From positions 2,790,001 through 2,854,000 of the forward strand of contig NZ_AP024094.1 of NCBI RefSeq assembly GCF_015140455.1: DNA of 64,000 bases, read 5' to 3'. Positions 36,768-46,210 of this stretch are shown here, piece by piece; position 1 is the stretch's first letter, and each line of letters starts with the position of its first letter. Both the position numbers and the translations under genes were made by a program. The DNA comes from Jeongeupia sp. HS-3 (GTDB taxonomy: Bacteria; Pseudomonadota; Gammaproteobacteria; Burkholderiales; Chitinibacteraceae). Under the pieces are notes generated by a model. That model did no database searches and was not told the origin of the DNA. It saw only the letters and a program-made list of their open reading frames with translations.

Positions 36768-38504
36768 ATGAATAGTCGAGCGCTGTACTTTCGCCTTTTG
36801 GGCGAAATCAAACCTTATTGGCCCATCGTGCTTGGCTCGGTCGTCTGCATGGTGCTTGCCGCCAGCGTCGACGCGGGCCTGACGCTGCTGCTCAAGCCCA
36901 TGGTTGACCAGAACCTCAATGCCAACGCGCTCACGCATCGCGATGCGTGGTTGTTGCCGGCGCAAATTCTGGCGCTGGCGGTGCTGCGGCTGCTCACCAA
37001 CTTCGGTTATGACTATGGCAGCGGCTGGCTATCGGCGCGGGTCGTCAATAATCTGCGCCAGAAAATGTGCGATCAGTATTTGCGCCTGCCGACGAGTTAC
37101 TACGATCAAAGCTCGGTGGGTGTGTTGCTGTCGCGGATTACTTTTGACGTGAGCCAGATCATGAACGCCGGCGTGCAGGTGCTGACGGTGGTGGTGCGCG
37201 ACAGTTTCTCGATCGTCGCCTTCTTGGGCGTCATGCTTTACCACGATTGGCAGCTGACGCTGATCTGCCTGATTCTGATTCCCGGCGTGGCCGCCAGCAT
37301 CCGCATCGTTGGCAAGCGCCAGCGTCGGCTGTCGCGTGAAAATCAGGCCACCATCGGTGAAATGACCCGCGTGCTCGACGAGAGCCTGTCCGGTCACCGG
37401 ATGGTGAAGATTTTTGGCGGCTTCAATTTTGAGCGCATGCGCTTTTTCGACATCAACAACCGGGTTCGCAGCATCGCGGTCAAGCAGAACGCCACGTCCA
37501 GCCTCAACTCCGGGCTGATCATGTTGCTGATCGGCATCACGCTGGCGCTGATTATTTACTACGCCAGCCTGCGTGCGCAAAGCGGCGCCCTGACCGCCGG
37601 TGCCTTTGTCTCGTTCATGGTGGCGATGATGGCGGTGCAGCAGCCGGTGAAAAACATCACCAAGATCAACGAGCAGCTGCACAAGGGGCTGGCTGCGGCA
37701 GAATCGGTGTTTGCGGTGCTCGATCAGGTGACCGAGCGTGACACCGGCACGCGCGCGCTGGCGCGCGCGGCCGGGGCGCTGAAGCTCAACGATGTACGCT
37801 TTCATTATGGCGATGCCGAGCAGATGGCCCTGGCTGGGGTTTCGCTGGATATCCGCCCGGGTGAAACGATTGCGCTGGTGGGTAGTTCTGGCTCGGGCAA
37901 GACCACGCTGGCCAATTTGCTGCCACGTTTTTACGAGCCGACTGGCGGCGATATCCGCCTCGATGGCGAACTGCTGACCGACTACAAACTGGCCGACCTG
38001 CGCCGCCAGTTCGCCATGGTCAGTCAGGACGTGGTGCTGTTCAACGATAGCGTTGCGGCCAATATCGCTTATGGTGACCCGGCGCCGGAGCTGGCGCGGG
38101 TGCGTGCGGCGGCCGATGCGGCATTCGCGACCGAATTCATCGAAGGAATGTCGGAAGGCTTTGACACGCTGCTGGGTGAAAACGGCGTGCGTCTTTCGGG
38201 CGGACAGCGCCAACGTCTGGCGATCGCGCGGGCGATCTACAAGGACGCGCCTATCCTGATTCTGGATGAGGCGACCAGCGCGCTGGATACCGAATCCGAG
38301 CGCAAGGTGCAGGCGGCGCTGGAAAACCTGATGAAGAACCGTACCACGCTGGTGATCGCGCACCGCCTGAGCACCATTGAAAACGCGAACCGTATCGTGG
38401 TGATGCGCGGCGGGCAGATCGTCGAGATCGGCAGCCACGACGCGCTGATGGCGCAGCACGGCGCTTACGCGCAGATGCACGCGGTGCAGTTCAACGAAGG
38501 TTAA
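36768..38504 (+). CDS. msbA: Lipid A/LPS core flippase MsbA (ABC exporter)
   Basis: A 578-residue half-transporter that flips lipid A-core across the inner membrane. The six-helix transmembrane domain is residues about 1-320. The ATPase domain carries Walker A GSSGSGKTTL, the signature LSGGQRQRLAIA, Walker B ILILDEATSALD and the H-loop VIAHRLST. The ATG at 36768 gives MNSRALYFRLLGEI; an upstream TTG at 36744 is unlikely. It sits next to LPS-assembly genes. Confidence 0.93.
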   Translation: MNSRALYFRLLGEIKPYWPIVLGSVVCMVLAASVDAGLTLLLKPMVDQNLNANALTHRDAWLLPAQILALAVLRLLTNFGYDYGSGWLSARVVNNLRQKMCDQYLRLPTSYYDQSSVGVLLSRITFDVSQIMNAGVQVLTVVVRDSFSIVAFLGVMLYHDWQLTLICLILIPGVAASIRIVGKRQRRLSRENQATIGEMTRVLDESLSGHRMVKIFGGFNFERMRFFDINNRVRSIAVKQNATSSLNSGLIMLLIGITLALIIYYASLRAQSGALTAGAFVSFMVAMMAVQQPVKNITKINEQLHKGLAAAESVFAVLDQVTERDTGTRALARAAGALKLNDVRFHYGDAEQMALAGVSLDIRPGETIALVGSSGSGKTTLANLLPRFYEPTGGDIRLDGELLTDYKLADLRRQFAMVSQDVVLFNDSVAANIAYGDPAPELARVRAAADAAFATEFIEGMSEGFDTLLGENGVRLSGGQRQRLAIARAIYKDAPILILDEATSALDTESERKVQAALENLMKNRTTLVIAHRLSTIENANRIVVMRGGQIVEIGSHDALMAQHGAYAQMHAVQFNEG

Positions 38505-38523
38505 ACCGCATGCGGGCGGCGGC

Positions 38524-39270
38524 TTAGCGCCGGTTTTGCAGCTCGATCAGCTTGGCGTACTTGAGGTAGGAGCCCAGGCCTTTCGACAGCGAGATCGACA
38601 AGCCGTCGCAGCCGGCCAGGAAGCCGCGCTTGGCGATGTAGTGCTTGAGAAAGGCGATGCTGCCGTGGGCGATCGCCTTGCCCAGCGAGGCGCGCTTGCC
38701 CTGTGCGAACATCTCCTGCGCCTGCCACGTCGAATACTTGTTGATGCGGGCAAACATGTCGTCGTAATCGCGATACGAATAGTGGGTGACGTGGCCTTCG
38801 ATCTTGCGCGTGGATTTCGTCTGCACCCGGCTGTGTGCCTTGAGTGGCGAAAAATCGGCGCGGCGGCGGTCGAAAATCCGGCAGATATAGTCGGGATACT
38901 GGCCGGCGTAGGGTGTGAAGCGATCGCCGATGTAATTGCGGCGCCGGCATTCGAGTGCGTCGACCGGCCATTCCGGCTGGGCCTGCAGCGTGGCGATCAG
39001 ATCGGCTTCGAGGCGCTCGTCGGCGTCGAGGTTGATCACCCAGTCGTGACGGCACAGCGGCAGCCCCAGGCTGCGCTGCGGGCCGTCACCGAGAAACGGT
39101 AGTTGTACCAGCACCGTTGCGCCGGCGGCGCGCGCGATGGCGACGGTATCGTCGCTGCTGCCCGAATCGACCACGACGATATCGTCGCAAACCTGTGCCA
39201 GCGACGCGATGCAGGCGGCGATATTGTGGGCTTCGTTGTAGGTGATGATGAGGCCGCTGTACGGTTGCAT
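38524..39270 (-). CDS. Family 2 glycosyltransferase (WaaE/KdtX-like LPS core glycosyltransferase)
   Basis: A 248-residue GT-A glycosyltransferase. It has the nucleotide-sugar fold start SGLIITYNEAHNIAACI, DDIVVVDSGSSDDT and INLDADE (the metal-binding acidic motif), and a C-terminal part with YRDYDDMFARINKYSTWQA, as in WaaE/KdtX enzymes that add a hexose to inner-core heptose. The start at 39270 is chosen because the fold begins there. It is convergent with msbA and divergent from the next glycosyltransferase gene; the 223-base gap between the two holds a TATAGT box at 39333-39338. Confidence 0.85.
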   Translation of the reverse strand: MQPYSGLIITYNEAHNIAACIASLAQVCDDIVVVDSGSSDDTVAIARAAGATVLVQLPFLGDGPQRSLGLPLCRHDWVINLDADERLEADLIATLQAQPEWPVDALECRRRNYIGDRFTPYAGQYPDYICRIFDRRRADFSPLKAHSRVQTKSTRKIEGHVTHYSYRDYDDMFARINKYSTWQAQEMFAQGKRASLGKAIAHGSIAFLKHYIAKRGFLAGCDGLSISLSKGLGSYLKYAKLIELQNRR

Positions 39271-39493
39271 GGCTATCCGGGCGCGTGAATGAGTCGGAAG
39301 CCGGCCGCTCAACGAGCGCCCGGCTTGAATGTTATAGTTGCACGTTCGGCAGGCTGATCATATCGACGCGTAGTACGTCGGGATCGGCATGCCCAGCCGC
39401 AATTCTGGCGCCGAAGCGCGTGGCCGTCCACGGTCGTGACGCTTGGCCCATGCGGCCAAAACATGCTTTGCAACCCTCGATACCCCTGAAACC

Positions 39494-40618
39494 ATGAGCC
39501 TCGACAGAAAACTTCACATTGTTCATACCGAAAGTTCCGGCGGCTGGGGCGGGCAGGATATGCGTGTGCTGGCCGAAAGCGTAGGCCTGATCGAACGCGG
39601 CCACCGGGTGACCATCGTCACTGCTGGCCGGCACCGCCTGCATCAGGAGGCGCTCAAGCTCGGTGTGCCGACGGTCGATCTGCCGCTGCACAAAAAGCGG
39701 CTCAAGGATTTCTGGGCACTGCGTCGGTGGCTGGTGGCCAATGCCGGCGATATCGACATCATCAATACGCATTCATCGACCGACGCCTGGCTGACCGCTG
39801 TCGTCGGGCTCACCTTGGGTACGATGCCGCCGGTGCTTCGTACCCGGCATGTGTCGACGCCGATCTCCCTGCGTGCCAGTACCCGCTGGCTTTACCAGCG
39901 CGCGATCTGCCATCTGGTGACCACCGGCGAAGCACTGCGGCTATCCTTGCATCGCGACAACGGCATTCGGCTGGCGTATATGACGTCGGTGCCGACCGGC
40001 ACCGATTTGCGCCGCTTTACCCCGCGTGACCGCGCCGAGGCGCGTCGCCTGCATGGTCTGGCCGATGGGCCGTGGATCGGCATTCTGGCGATGTTGAGCC
40101 ATTTCAAGGGCCACCGCGATCTGTTCGCCGCGTTCAAAACCTTGCGCCAGAGCCAGCCCGATTTGCGTTTGCTGGTGATCGGCGATGGCCCCAATCGGCA
40201 GGCATTCGAGACCGAAGTGCAGGCGCTGGGTCTGGCCGATGCGGTGCGCTTTATCGGCTATGTGACCGATGCAGAAACGTGGCTGCCGGCGCTGGACATC
40301 TTCGTGCACCCGTCGAGCGGCGACGAAGGCGTGCCGCAGTCGGTACTGCAGGCGATGGCCTGCGGCTTGCCGGTCATTACCACCGGTGTTGGCGGCTTGC
40401 CCGATGCGGTGCGTAACGACGAGACCGGTCTGGTCGTGCCCAAGCATGATCCGGCGGCGATTGTTGCCGCGATTACCCGGCTGCAGCAGGACCCAAAGCT
40501 GGCGGCGCGGATCGGCGAAGCGGGCCGTATCCATATCGAAACCAATTTCAGTCGCGAGGTCATGCTCGACCGCATGGAAAGTCTGTTCCTGCGTCATGCC
40601 CGACCGCGCGCGTCCTGA
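39494..40618 (+). CDS. Family 4 glycosyltransferase
   Basis: A 374-residue GT-B glycosyltransferase. The N-terminal domain begins LHIVHTESSGGWGGQDMRV. The C-terminal domain contains LAMLSHFKGHRDLF and LVIGDGPNRQ, and the EX7E-type donor site is seen as HPSSGDEGVPQSVLQAMACG followed by GGLPDAV. It probably adds a sugar to the LPS core or a surface glycan; acceptor and sugar are not readable. The ATG at 39494 is preferred over an earlier in-frame start at 39443. Confidence 0.88.
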   Translation: MSLDRKLHIVHTESSGGWGGQDMRVLAESVGLIERGHRVTIVTAGRHRLHQEALKLGVPTVDLPLHKKRLKDFWALRRWLVANAGDIDIINTHSSTDAWLTAVVGLTLGTMPPVLRTRHVSTPISLRASTRWLYQRAICHLVTTGEALRLSLHRDNGIRLAYMTSVPTGTDLRRFTPRDRAEARRLHGLADGPWIGILAMLSHFKGHRDLFAAFKTLRQSQPDLRLLVIGDGPNRQAFETEVQALGLADAVRFIGYVTDAETWLPALDIFVHPSSGDEGVPQSVLQAMACGLPVITTGVGGLPDAVRNDETGLVVPKHDPAAIVAAITRLQQDPKLAARIGEAGRIHIETNFSREVMLDRMESLFLRHARPRAS

Positions 40619-40636
40619 TTCCACCGAGGTGTGGGC

Positions 40637-41653
40637 ATGAGCAATATTCTGGTTACCGGCGCGGCAGGCTTTATCGGCATGCATCTGTGCGAGCGGCTGC
40701 TGGCCGAGGGACACACCGTTTATGGTGTCGACAGCGTCAACGATTACTACGATCCGGCACTCAAGCGCGCGAGGCTGGCCCGATTGCTCGGCCAGCCCGG
40801 CTTCAGCTTCGACGAGCGCGATCTGGCCGATCCGGCCGATCCGGCCGCGGTGGCGTTGATCACGGACGGTGGTTTTGATGCGGTCGTTCACCTTGCCGCG
40901 CAGGCCGGGGTGCGTTATTCGATCGAAGCGCCGCTGGCGTATGCCGCCGCCAATCTGGCCGCGTTCACGCATGTGCTCGAAGGCTGCCGGCACGGTCGGG
41001 TCAAACACCTGATTTTTGCCAGCAGCTCCAGCGTGTACGGCGGCAACCGCAAACTGCCGTTTTGCGAAACCGATCCGACCGATCATCCGGTCAGCTTTTA
41101 CGCGGCGACCAAGAAGGCCAACGAAGGCATGGCGCACAGCTATGCCCATCTGTTCGGCTTGCCGGTCACCGGACTGCGCTTTTTTACCGTTTACGGCCCC
41201 TGGGGCCGTCCGGACATGGCGTATTACAAGTTCGCGCAGAAAATCGTGCGCGGCGACGCCATCGACGTCTACAACCACGGCCAGATGCGCCGCGATTTCA
41301 CCTATATCGATGAAATCGTCGAGGGCATCGTCCGCCTGCTGCCCAAGCCACCGCAGCCGAACCCGGCGTTTGATCCGCTGCATCCGCGCAGCGGCACGAG
41401 CTGGGCGCCGTACCGCATCCTCAATATCGGCGGCAACAACCCGGTGCCGTTGATGGATTTCATTTCCACGCTGGAAAAGCATCTCGGCGTCACCGCAGCC
41501 AAGAACTTCCTGCCGATGCAGGATGGCGATGTGCAGGAGACTTACGCCGACACCACCGCACTTGAAGCCGCGGTCGGGCCGATTGCGCGGATCTCGCTGG
41601 ATCAGGGGCTGGGGAATTTTGTCGGCTGGTTCAAGGGTTACTACGGTGTCTGA
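40637..41653 (+). CDS. NAD-dependent epimerase, probable UDP-glucuronate 4-epimerase
   Basis: A 338-residue extended short-chain dehydrogenase. The NAD-binding motif is VTGAAGFIGMHLCERL, the catalytic pair is Tyr/Lys in SFYAATKKANE, and GVDSVNDYYDPALKRARL is the stretch characteristic of UDP-glucuronate 4-epimerases, which supply UDP-galacturonate. The SSSSVYGG motif and MRRDFTYIDEIVEGI also fit. It begins 18 bases after the preceding glycosyltransferase, and its last 8 bases overlap the next gene. Confidence 0.9.
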   Translation: MSNILVTGAAGFIGMHLCERLLAEGHTVYGVDSVNDYYDPALKRARLARLLGQPGFSFDERDLADPADPAAVALITDGGFDAVVHLAAQAGVRYSIEAPLAYAAANLAAFTHVLEGCRHGRVKHLIFASSSSVYGGNRKLPFCETDPTDHPVSFYAATKKANEGMAHSYAHLFGLPVTGLRFFTVYGPWGRPDMAYYKFAQKIVRGDAIDVYNHGQMRRDFTYIDEIVEGIVRLLPKPPQPNPAFDPLHPRSGTSWAPYRILNIGGNNPVPLMDFISTLEKHLGVTAAKNFLPMQDGDVQETYADTTALEAAVGPIARISLDQGLGNFVGWFKGYYGV

Positions 41654-42725
41654 ACCGGTGTTCAAGCGGGTGCTGGTGATCAAGCTGCGCCACCACGGCG
41701 ATGTGCTCCTGAGCGCGCCGGTGTTCAGCGCGCTGGCGGCGTCGCAACCGGGGGTCGAGGTTGATGCACTGGTTTACCACGACACCCGCGAAATGCTCAG
41801 CCTGCATCCGCATGTCAGCCAGATCCACACCATCGGCCGCGACTGGCGCAAGCTCGGGCCGCTGGCGCAGTTGAAGCACTACTGGCGGCTGTACCGGACG
41901 CTGAAATCGCGTCACTACGATCTGATCGTCCACCTGACCGACCACTGGCACGGCGCCCGCCTGGCCAAACTGCTGAAGCCGCGCGTTTCGGTCGCACCGG
42001 TCGGCACCAAGAACAGCGTCCGTGCCAACCGGGTATGGAACCGCTCGTTTAGCGCCCTGTTCCCGATCTTGCCGGGCAATCGTCGTCACACCATCGAAAT
42101 GCATCTCGACGCGTTGCGGCGCATCGGCATCCAGCCGACCGACAAAACGCTGCGCTTCGTCGCCGGTGCCGAGGCCGAAGCGTCGGTCGCCGCCAAACTC
42201 GCCGCGCATGGGCAAGCTGCGAAGGGTTACGTGCTGGTGCATCCGACCTCGCGCTGGATGTTCAAGGCCTGGCCGGTCGAGAAAATGGCCGAGCTGATCA
42301 ATACGCTGATTGCCCGTGGCGAGCACATCGTGCTGTCGGCGGCGCCGTCGACCGAGGAACGTGCGTGGATCGCCAGCCTGACGCCGCTGCTGCGCGGTGC
42401 CTATGCCGACTTGACCGGCCAGCTGACGCTGAAGGAGCTGGGCGCGCTGATCGCCGGCGCCAAGGTCCTGATCGGCGTCGATTCGGTGCCGATGCACCTG
42501 GCCGGCGCGGTGCAGACGCCGGTGGTGGCGCTGTTTGGCCCGTCCGGCGACATTGAATGGGCGCCGTGGCAGGTGCCGCACCGTATCGTGACCGCGCAGT
42601 TCTCGTGCCGGCCCTGTGGCCGCGCCGGCTGTGGCGATAGCCGCATCAGCGACTGCCTGACGACGATTCCGGTCTCGCAGGTGCTGGCCGCGTTCGATGC
42701 CCTGCTCGACGAGGTGAAGCGATGA
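41646..42725 (+). CDS. rfaQ: GT9 lipopolysaccharide heptosyltransferase (RfaQ/HepIII type)
   Basis: A 359-residue GT9 enzyme. The N-terminal RVLVIKLRHHGDVLLSAPV is typical of heptosyltransferase III, which adds a branching heptose to inner-core heptose II. The C-terminal donor site includes LIGVDSVPMHLAGAV and ALFGPSGDIEWAPW, then a Cys cluster SCRPCGRAGCGDS. The start is GTG at 41646, overlapping the epimerase stop; the longer in-frame extension runs through the epimerase gene and is not real. Confidence 0.85.
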   Translation: MSEPVFKRVLVIKLRHHGDVLLSAPVFSALAASQPGVEVDALVYHDTREMLSLHPHVSQIHTIGRDWRKLGPLAQLKHYWRLYRTLKSRHYDLIVHLTDHWHGARLAKLLKPRVSVAPVGTKNSVRANRVWNRSFSALFPILPGNRRHTIEMHLDALRRIGIQPTDKTLRFVAGAEAEASVAAKLAAHGQAAKGYVLVHPTSRWMFKAWPVEKMAELINTLIARGEHIVLSAAPSTEERAWIASLTPLLRGAYADLTGQLTLKELGALIAGAKVLIGVDSVPMHLAGAVQTPVVALFGPSGDIEWAPWQVPHRIVTAQFSCRPCGRAGCGDSRISDCLTTIPVSQVLAAFDALLDEVKR

Positions 42726-43864
42726 GCCAGCCTACCCGCCTGGCCATCGTGCGCCAGAAATACAATCCGCACGGCGGTGCCGAACGCTTCGTTGCGCGTG
42801 CGCTCGATGCGCTGTCGGCACGCGGTGCGCTCGATGTGACGCTGCTGGCGCGGCAATGGGAACAAGGACAGAATGGCAACGCTTGGCACCACGAAAAAAT
42901 CGATCCGCGCTATACCGGTCGCCTCGGTCGTGATCGCGGCTTTGCCCGTGCGGCGCAGCGTCGCTTCGGCGATTTCGATCTGGTGCAGAGTCACGAGCGT
43001 ATTCCCGGTGCGGCCATTTTCCGCGCCGGTGATGGCGTCCATGCCAGCTGGCTGGAGCAACAGGCGCGGGTGCAGGGGCTGACCGGGCAGTTGTCGCGCT
43101 TTCTCAGCCCGTATCACAACTACCTGCTGGCGGCCGAAAACGAGATGTTCCGCCACCCGGCGCTGCGCACGGTGATCTGCAACTCCAAGATTGTCCGCGA
43201 CGAGATCGCCGACCGCTTCGGCGTTCCCGACGACAAGCTGGTGCTGATCTACAACGGCGTCGATACCGCGGTTTTCCATCCCGATCTGGTCAGCCATCGC
43301 GCCAGCAAACGGCGCGAATGGGGAATCCCGGACGATGCGCCGCTGTTGGCCTATGTCGGCTCCGGCTATGCCCGCAAGGGCGTGGCGACGGCGCTCGACG
43401 CGATCGTGCCCTACCCGCAACTGCATTTGCTGGTCGCGGGGCGGGACAAGAATGCGCCGCGTTATCGCCGCCGTGCCGACGCGCTCGGCATCGCTGCACG
43501 GGTGCATTTCCTCGACGCGGTCGATGACGTCAAACCGGTTTACGGTGCCGCCGATGCGCTGATTCTGCCGACGCTGTACGACCCGTTTCCCAATGTTTGC
43601 GTCGAGGCACTGGCGTGCGGACTGCCGGTATTCACCAGCCCGATGTGCGGCGCCGCCGACTGGATCGTCGACGGCCGCAACGGCTGGATCAACGACGCGC
43701 TCGACGTCGAGGGTTACCGCAGCGCCATCGGCGCCTGGCTGGGTCGTCGAGACGACTGGCCGACCCTGCGCGCCGCGGCCCGCGCCACCGCCGAGCCGTA
43801 CACGCTGAGCGCGATGGCCGGCGAGCTTGAGGCGCTGTATGCGCGCTTGCTGGCAGGCACTTGA
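42722..43864 (+). CDS. Family 4 glycosyltransferase, WaaG-like
   Basis: A 380-residue GT-B glycosyltransferase resembling LPS core glucosyltransferase WaaG. It starts LAIVRQKYNPHGGAERFVARAL, contains VQSHERIPGAAIFRAGDGVH, and ends with the donor-site ALILPTLYDPFPNVCVEALACG. Its ATG overlaps the preceding stop by 4 bases. The exact sugar is inferred only from similarity to WaaG (glucose to heptose II). Confidence 0.87.
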   Translation: MSQPTRLAIVRQKYNPHGGAERFVARALDALSARGALDVTLLARQWEQGQNGNAWHHEKIDPRYTGRLGRDRGFARAAQRRFGDFDLVQSHERIPGAAIFRAGDGVHASWLEQQARVQGLTGQLSRFLSPYHNYLLAAENEMFRHPALRTVICNSKIVRDEIADRFGVPDDKLVLIYNGVDTAVFHPDLVSHRASKRREWGIPDDAPLLAYVGSGYARKGVATALDAIVPYPQLHLLVAGRDKNAPRYRRRADALGIAARVHFLDAVDDVKPVYGAADALILPTLYDPFPNVCVEALACGLPVFTSPMCGAADWIVDGRNGWINDALDVEGYRSAIGAWLGRRDDWPTLRAAARATAEPYTLSAMAGELEALYARLLAGT

Positions 43865-43877
43865 GGAGATCCATCTA

Positions 43878-45038
43878 ATGCGTCTGAAATTGAGGCAAAG
43901 GCTAGCCATTGCCTTGGCAAAGAGGTTGAAGCGGCGACTACCACAGCCTGATCCTGCCGAGCTTGGGACAGATAAAATCCACCGGATTCTTGCGATTTCA
44001 TCAACTGCAATTGGCGATCTGTTGATGAGTACCGCAGGTATGAGCAGCTTGCGTTTGGGTTATCCCAATGCGCACATTGATGCGCTAGTTCCGCCGCTTT
44101 ACACCGCATTGCTCGCCAACAACCCCGATATTGACGATATTATCGGCTACGACAACCGCTGGAAAACGTTTTGTCGTACCGTATGGACGCTCAGAAAAAA
44201 ACATTACGACATGGTCGTGGTTTTGCACGGCAACGAGCCTCAAATTACACCGCTGACCGTATTTATCGAAGCGCGCTGGCGTTTTAAACTTCCAAATGAC
44301 TTTCCTCATCGCTACTTGCTGAGCAATTCCGAAGTGGTCTATCAATGGCATGATTTTTCCCACGGAATTGATCAACGTCTGGCCGTGGCAAGATTAGCAG
44401 GCGGGCTGCCAAGAAACCATGAAATGACACTGCACATTTCACCAGAAACACAAGCAGCACTGGATCAACACCTTGTTGAAGAGTTTGATATCGATCCATT
44501 CGCACCACTTGTAGCATTTCAAATTGGCGCATCAACACGCGAGCGTTGCTGGCGGCCTGAACGTTTTGCCGAGTTAGGGCATCGCCTACTCAAGCAAGAT
44601 TCCGCATTGAAAATCATCCTTACCGGATCGCCCGCCGAATACGCGCTGCTAAATAGCGTGGCAAAAATGCTAGGGGAGCCTGACCGAGTACTTGTCTCGG
44701 CAGGCCAATTTCCTTTGTCAAGTCTACCGGCACTGTTGCGCCGCTGCCAAATATTGGTCACCCCTGATACCGGAATCATGCATATGGCAATCGCGGTAGG
44801 AACACCAACCGTCAGCCTGTTTGCGTCAGCAGATGCGACGCGCTCCGGTCCAACTGTTTCGCCAGAAAAGCATATCGTGATTCAAAAATGGCGAACCTGT
44901 AATCCTTGTTTTGAACGGCGCTGTAAATACGCCAATTCCATATGTATGGATAATATAACTGTTGATGAAGTCTATGCTGCATGCTTACAACATTTGAACA
45001 TCAATCACAGGCGTGATCGTGATGAGCGGTCAATTTAA
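43878..45038 (+). CDS. GT9 heptosyltransferase-like protein (I)
   Basis: A 386-residue GT9 protein. The acceptor domain start is ILAISSTAIGDLLMSTAGM, and the donor domain has VAFQIGASTRERCWRPERFAELG and LVTPDTGIMHMAIAVG. A Cys-rich segment CNPCFERRCKYANSIC lies near the C-terminus. A basic leader (RLKLRQRLAIALAKRLKRRL) may bind membrane. GAGGAG stands upstream of the ATG at 43878. Base composition turns noticeably AT-richer from this gene on, a sign of separate origin. Confidence 0.85.
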   Translation: MRLKLRQRLAIALAKRLKRRLPQPDPAELGTDKIHRILAISSTAIGDLLMSTAGMSSLRLGYPNAHIDALVPPLYTALLANNPDIDDIIGYDNRWKTFCRTVWTLRKKHYDMVVVLHGNEPQITPLTVFIEARWRFKLPNDFPHRYLLSNSEVVYQWHDFSHGIDQRLAVARLAGGLPRNHEMTLHISPETQAALDQHLVEEFDIDPFAPLVAFQIGASTRERCWRPERFAELGHRLLKQDSALKIILTGSPAEYALLNSVAKMLGEPDRVLVSAGQFPLSSLPALLRRCQILVTPDTGIMHMAIAVGTPTVSLFASADATRSGPTVSPEKHIVIQKWRTCNPCFERRCKYANSICMDNITVDEVYAACLQHLNINHRRDRDERSI

Positions 45039-45118
45039 ATACCTGCTTCGGTTTATTTTATGCCTTCCATTTTGATGCCATCAACACGTATGCAAATTTT
45101 TGCAAAGGCGCGTTAACG

Positions 45119-46210
45119 ATGATTTACTGGCTATTGACTCGGCTTTGCCTGCCTTTATTGCGAATGATGCAACGCCCGCCATCATTGGAGCCGCAACGTA
45201 TACTCATCGTGCAGACGGCAAAAATTGGCGACATGATCTGCACCTTGCCTGTTCTGCAAGCATTGCGCTCACGCTTTCCTAGCGCAGAAATTACCATGAT
45301 GCATCATCCTTCGACTACGTCACTTCTTGAGTGCGACAGCCGAATCGATGTTTGCTGGCCCGTTGATTCCCGAGCTTGGCATAAGCTCATCGCGAAAATA
45401 AAAATGATTCAAGAGCTGCGCCGCAGGCAGCTCGACTGGATTGTGGTGATGAGTCCCAACTTATCTTGGATGTGGATGCCCATTTGGGCTGGGATTACAC
45501 GCCGCATTGGTGTAACGCCTGATTGTGGGCGATCCATGCTGCGAGCTGAAAGCTTACACACGGATTATCTTCGGCACCAACGAGAAAAATTGCTTCTCTC
45601 CGAGTGGCAAACATTATTGGCACGGCTTGGCGTGACGATGACGCTGGATAAAATCGTTCAACCATCCAGTCAGCCCCCGGCCATTGTGACACGTTTGCCT
45701 GATGCCCCCCTGATTGGTATCGGCATTAGTGCAGCCAACAAGCTGAAAGAATTAGGTGAAGATAAATTGCGTGAAGTCATTGTACTTTTAATCGCACAAA
45801 CTAATGCCTCTATCGTTCTAATCGGTGGCGCTGATGATTCACCGCTGGCGCAGCGCTTGATGGATGTCGACGCGCCACAAAAATTGATCGATGCCACGGG
45901 AAAAACCACGCTGGCCGAACTGCCATGGCTGCTGACGCGTTTGTCGGCCTACCTGACGGTTGACTCCGGAATCGCTTATTTGGCTGATGCCTGTGGCATT
46001 CCCGTGGTGTTGGTTGCCGGGCCGACCGATCCCGCGGAGCAACGTCCTTTGCATCCTGATTCACGTTTCATCATCCGCACACCTTCGTGCTATCCGTGCA
46101 GCCGGGTGTTCCGGACCCGCGCAGAATGTTGGACCGGAACACGTGAATGTATTACCGATGTTTCTGCCGAAGAAATGGTAGACAATCTCAAGAAATTGCT
46201 ACTTCATTGA
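45119..46210 (+). CDS. GT9 heptosyltransferase-like protein (II)
   Basis: A 363-residue GT9 protein beginning MIYWLLTRLCLPLLRMM, a hydrophobic/basic start, then RILIVQTAKIGDMICTLPV in the acceptor fold. The donor fold has YLTVDSGIAYLADACGIPVV and a terminal Cys pattern SCYPCSRVFRTRAEC. The 80-base gap before it shows no promoter I can defend. AT-rich like its neighbours. Its stop overlaps the ATG of the O-antigen ligase by one base. Confidence 0.83.
   Translation: MIYWLLTRLCLPLLRMMQRPPSLEPQRILIVQTAKIGDMICTLPVLQALRSRFPSAEITMMHHPSTTSLLECDSRIDVCWPVDSRAWHKLIAKIKMIQELRRRQLDWIVVMSPNLSWMWMPIWAGITRRIGVTPDCGRSMLRAESLHTDYLRHQREKLLLSEWQTLLARLGVTMTLDKIVQPSSQPPAIVTRLPDAPLIGIGISAANKLKELGEDKLREVIVLLIAQTNASIVLIGGADDSPLAQRLMDVDAPQKLIDATGKTTLAELPWLLTRLSAYLTVDSGIAYLADACGIPVVLVAGPTDPAEQRPLHPDSRFIIRTPSCYPCSRVFRTRAECWTGTRECITDVSAEEMVDNLKKLLLH

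Noticed and set aside
45038-45118. Possible small gene or promoter between two GT9 genes
   Set aside because: The only open frames are shorter than 20 codons or overlap the next gene in another frame; no defensible promoter pair.
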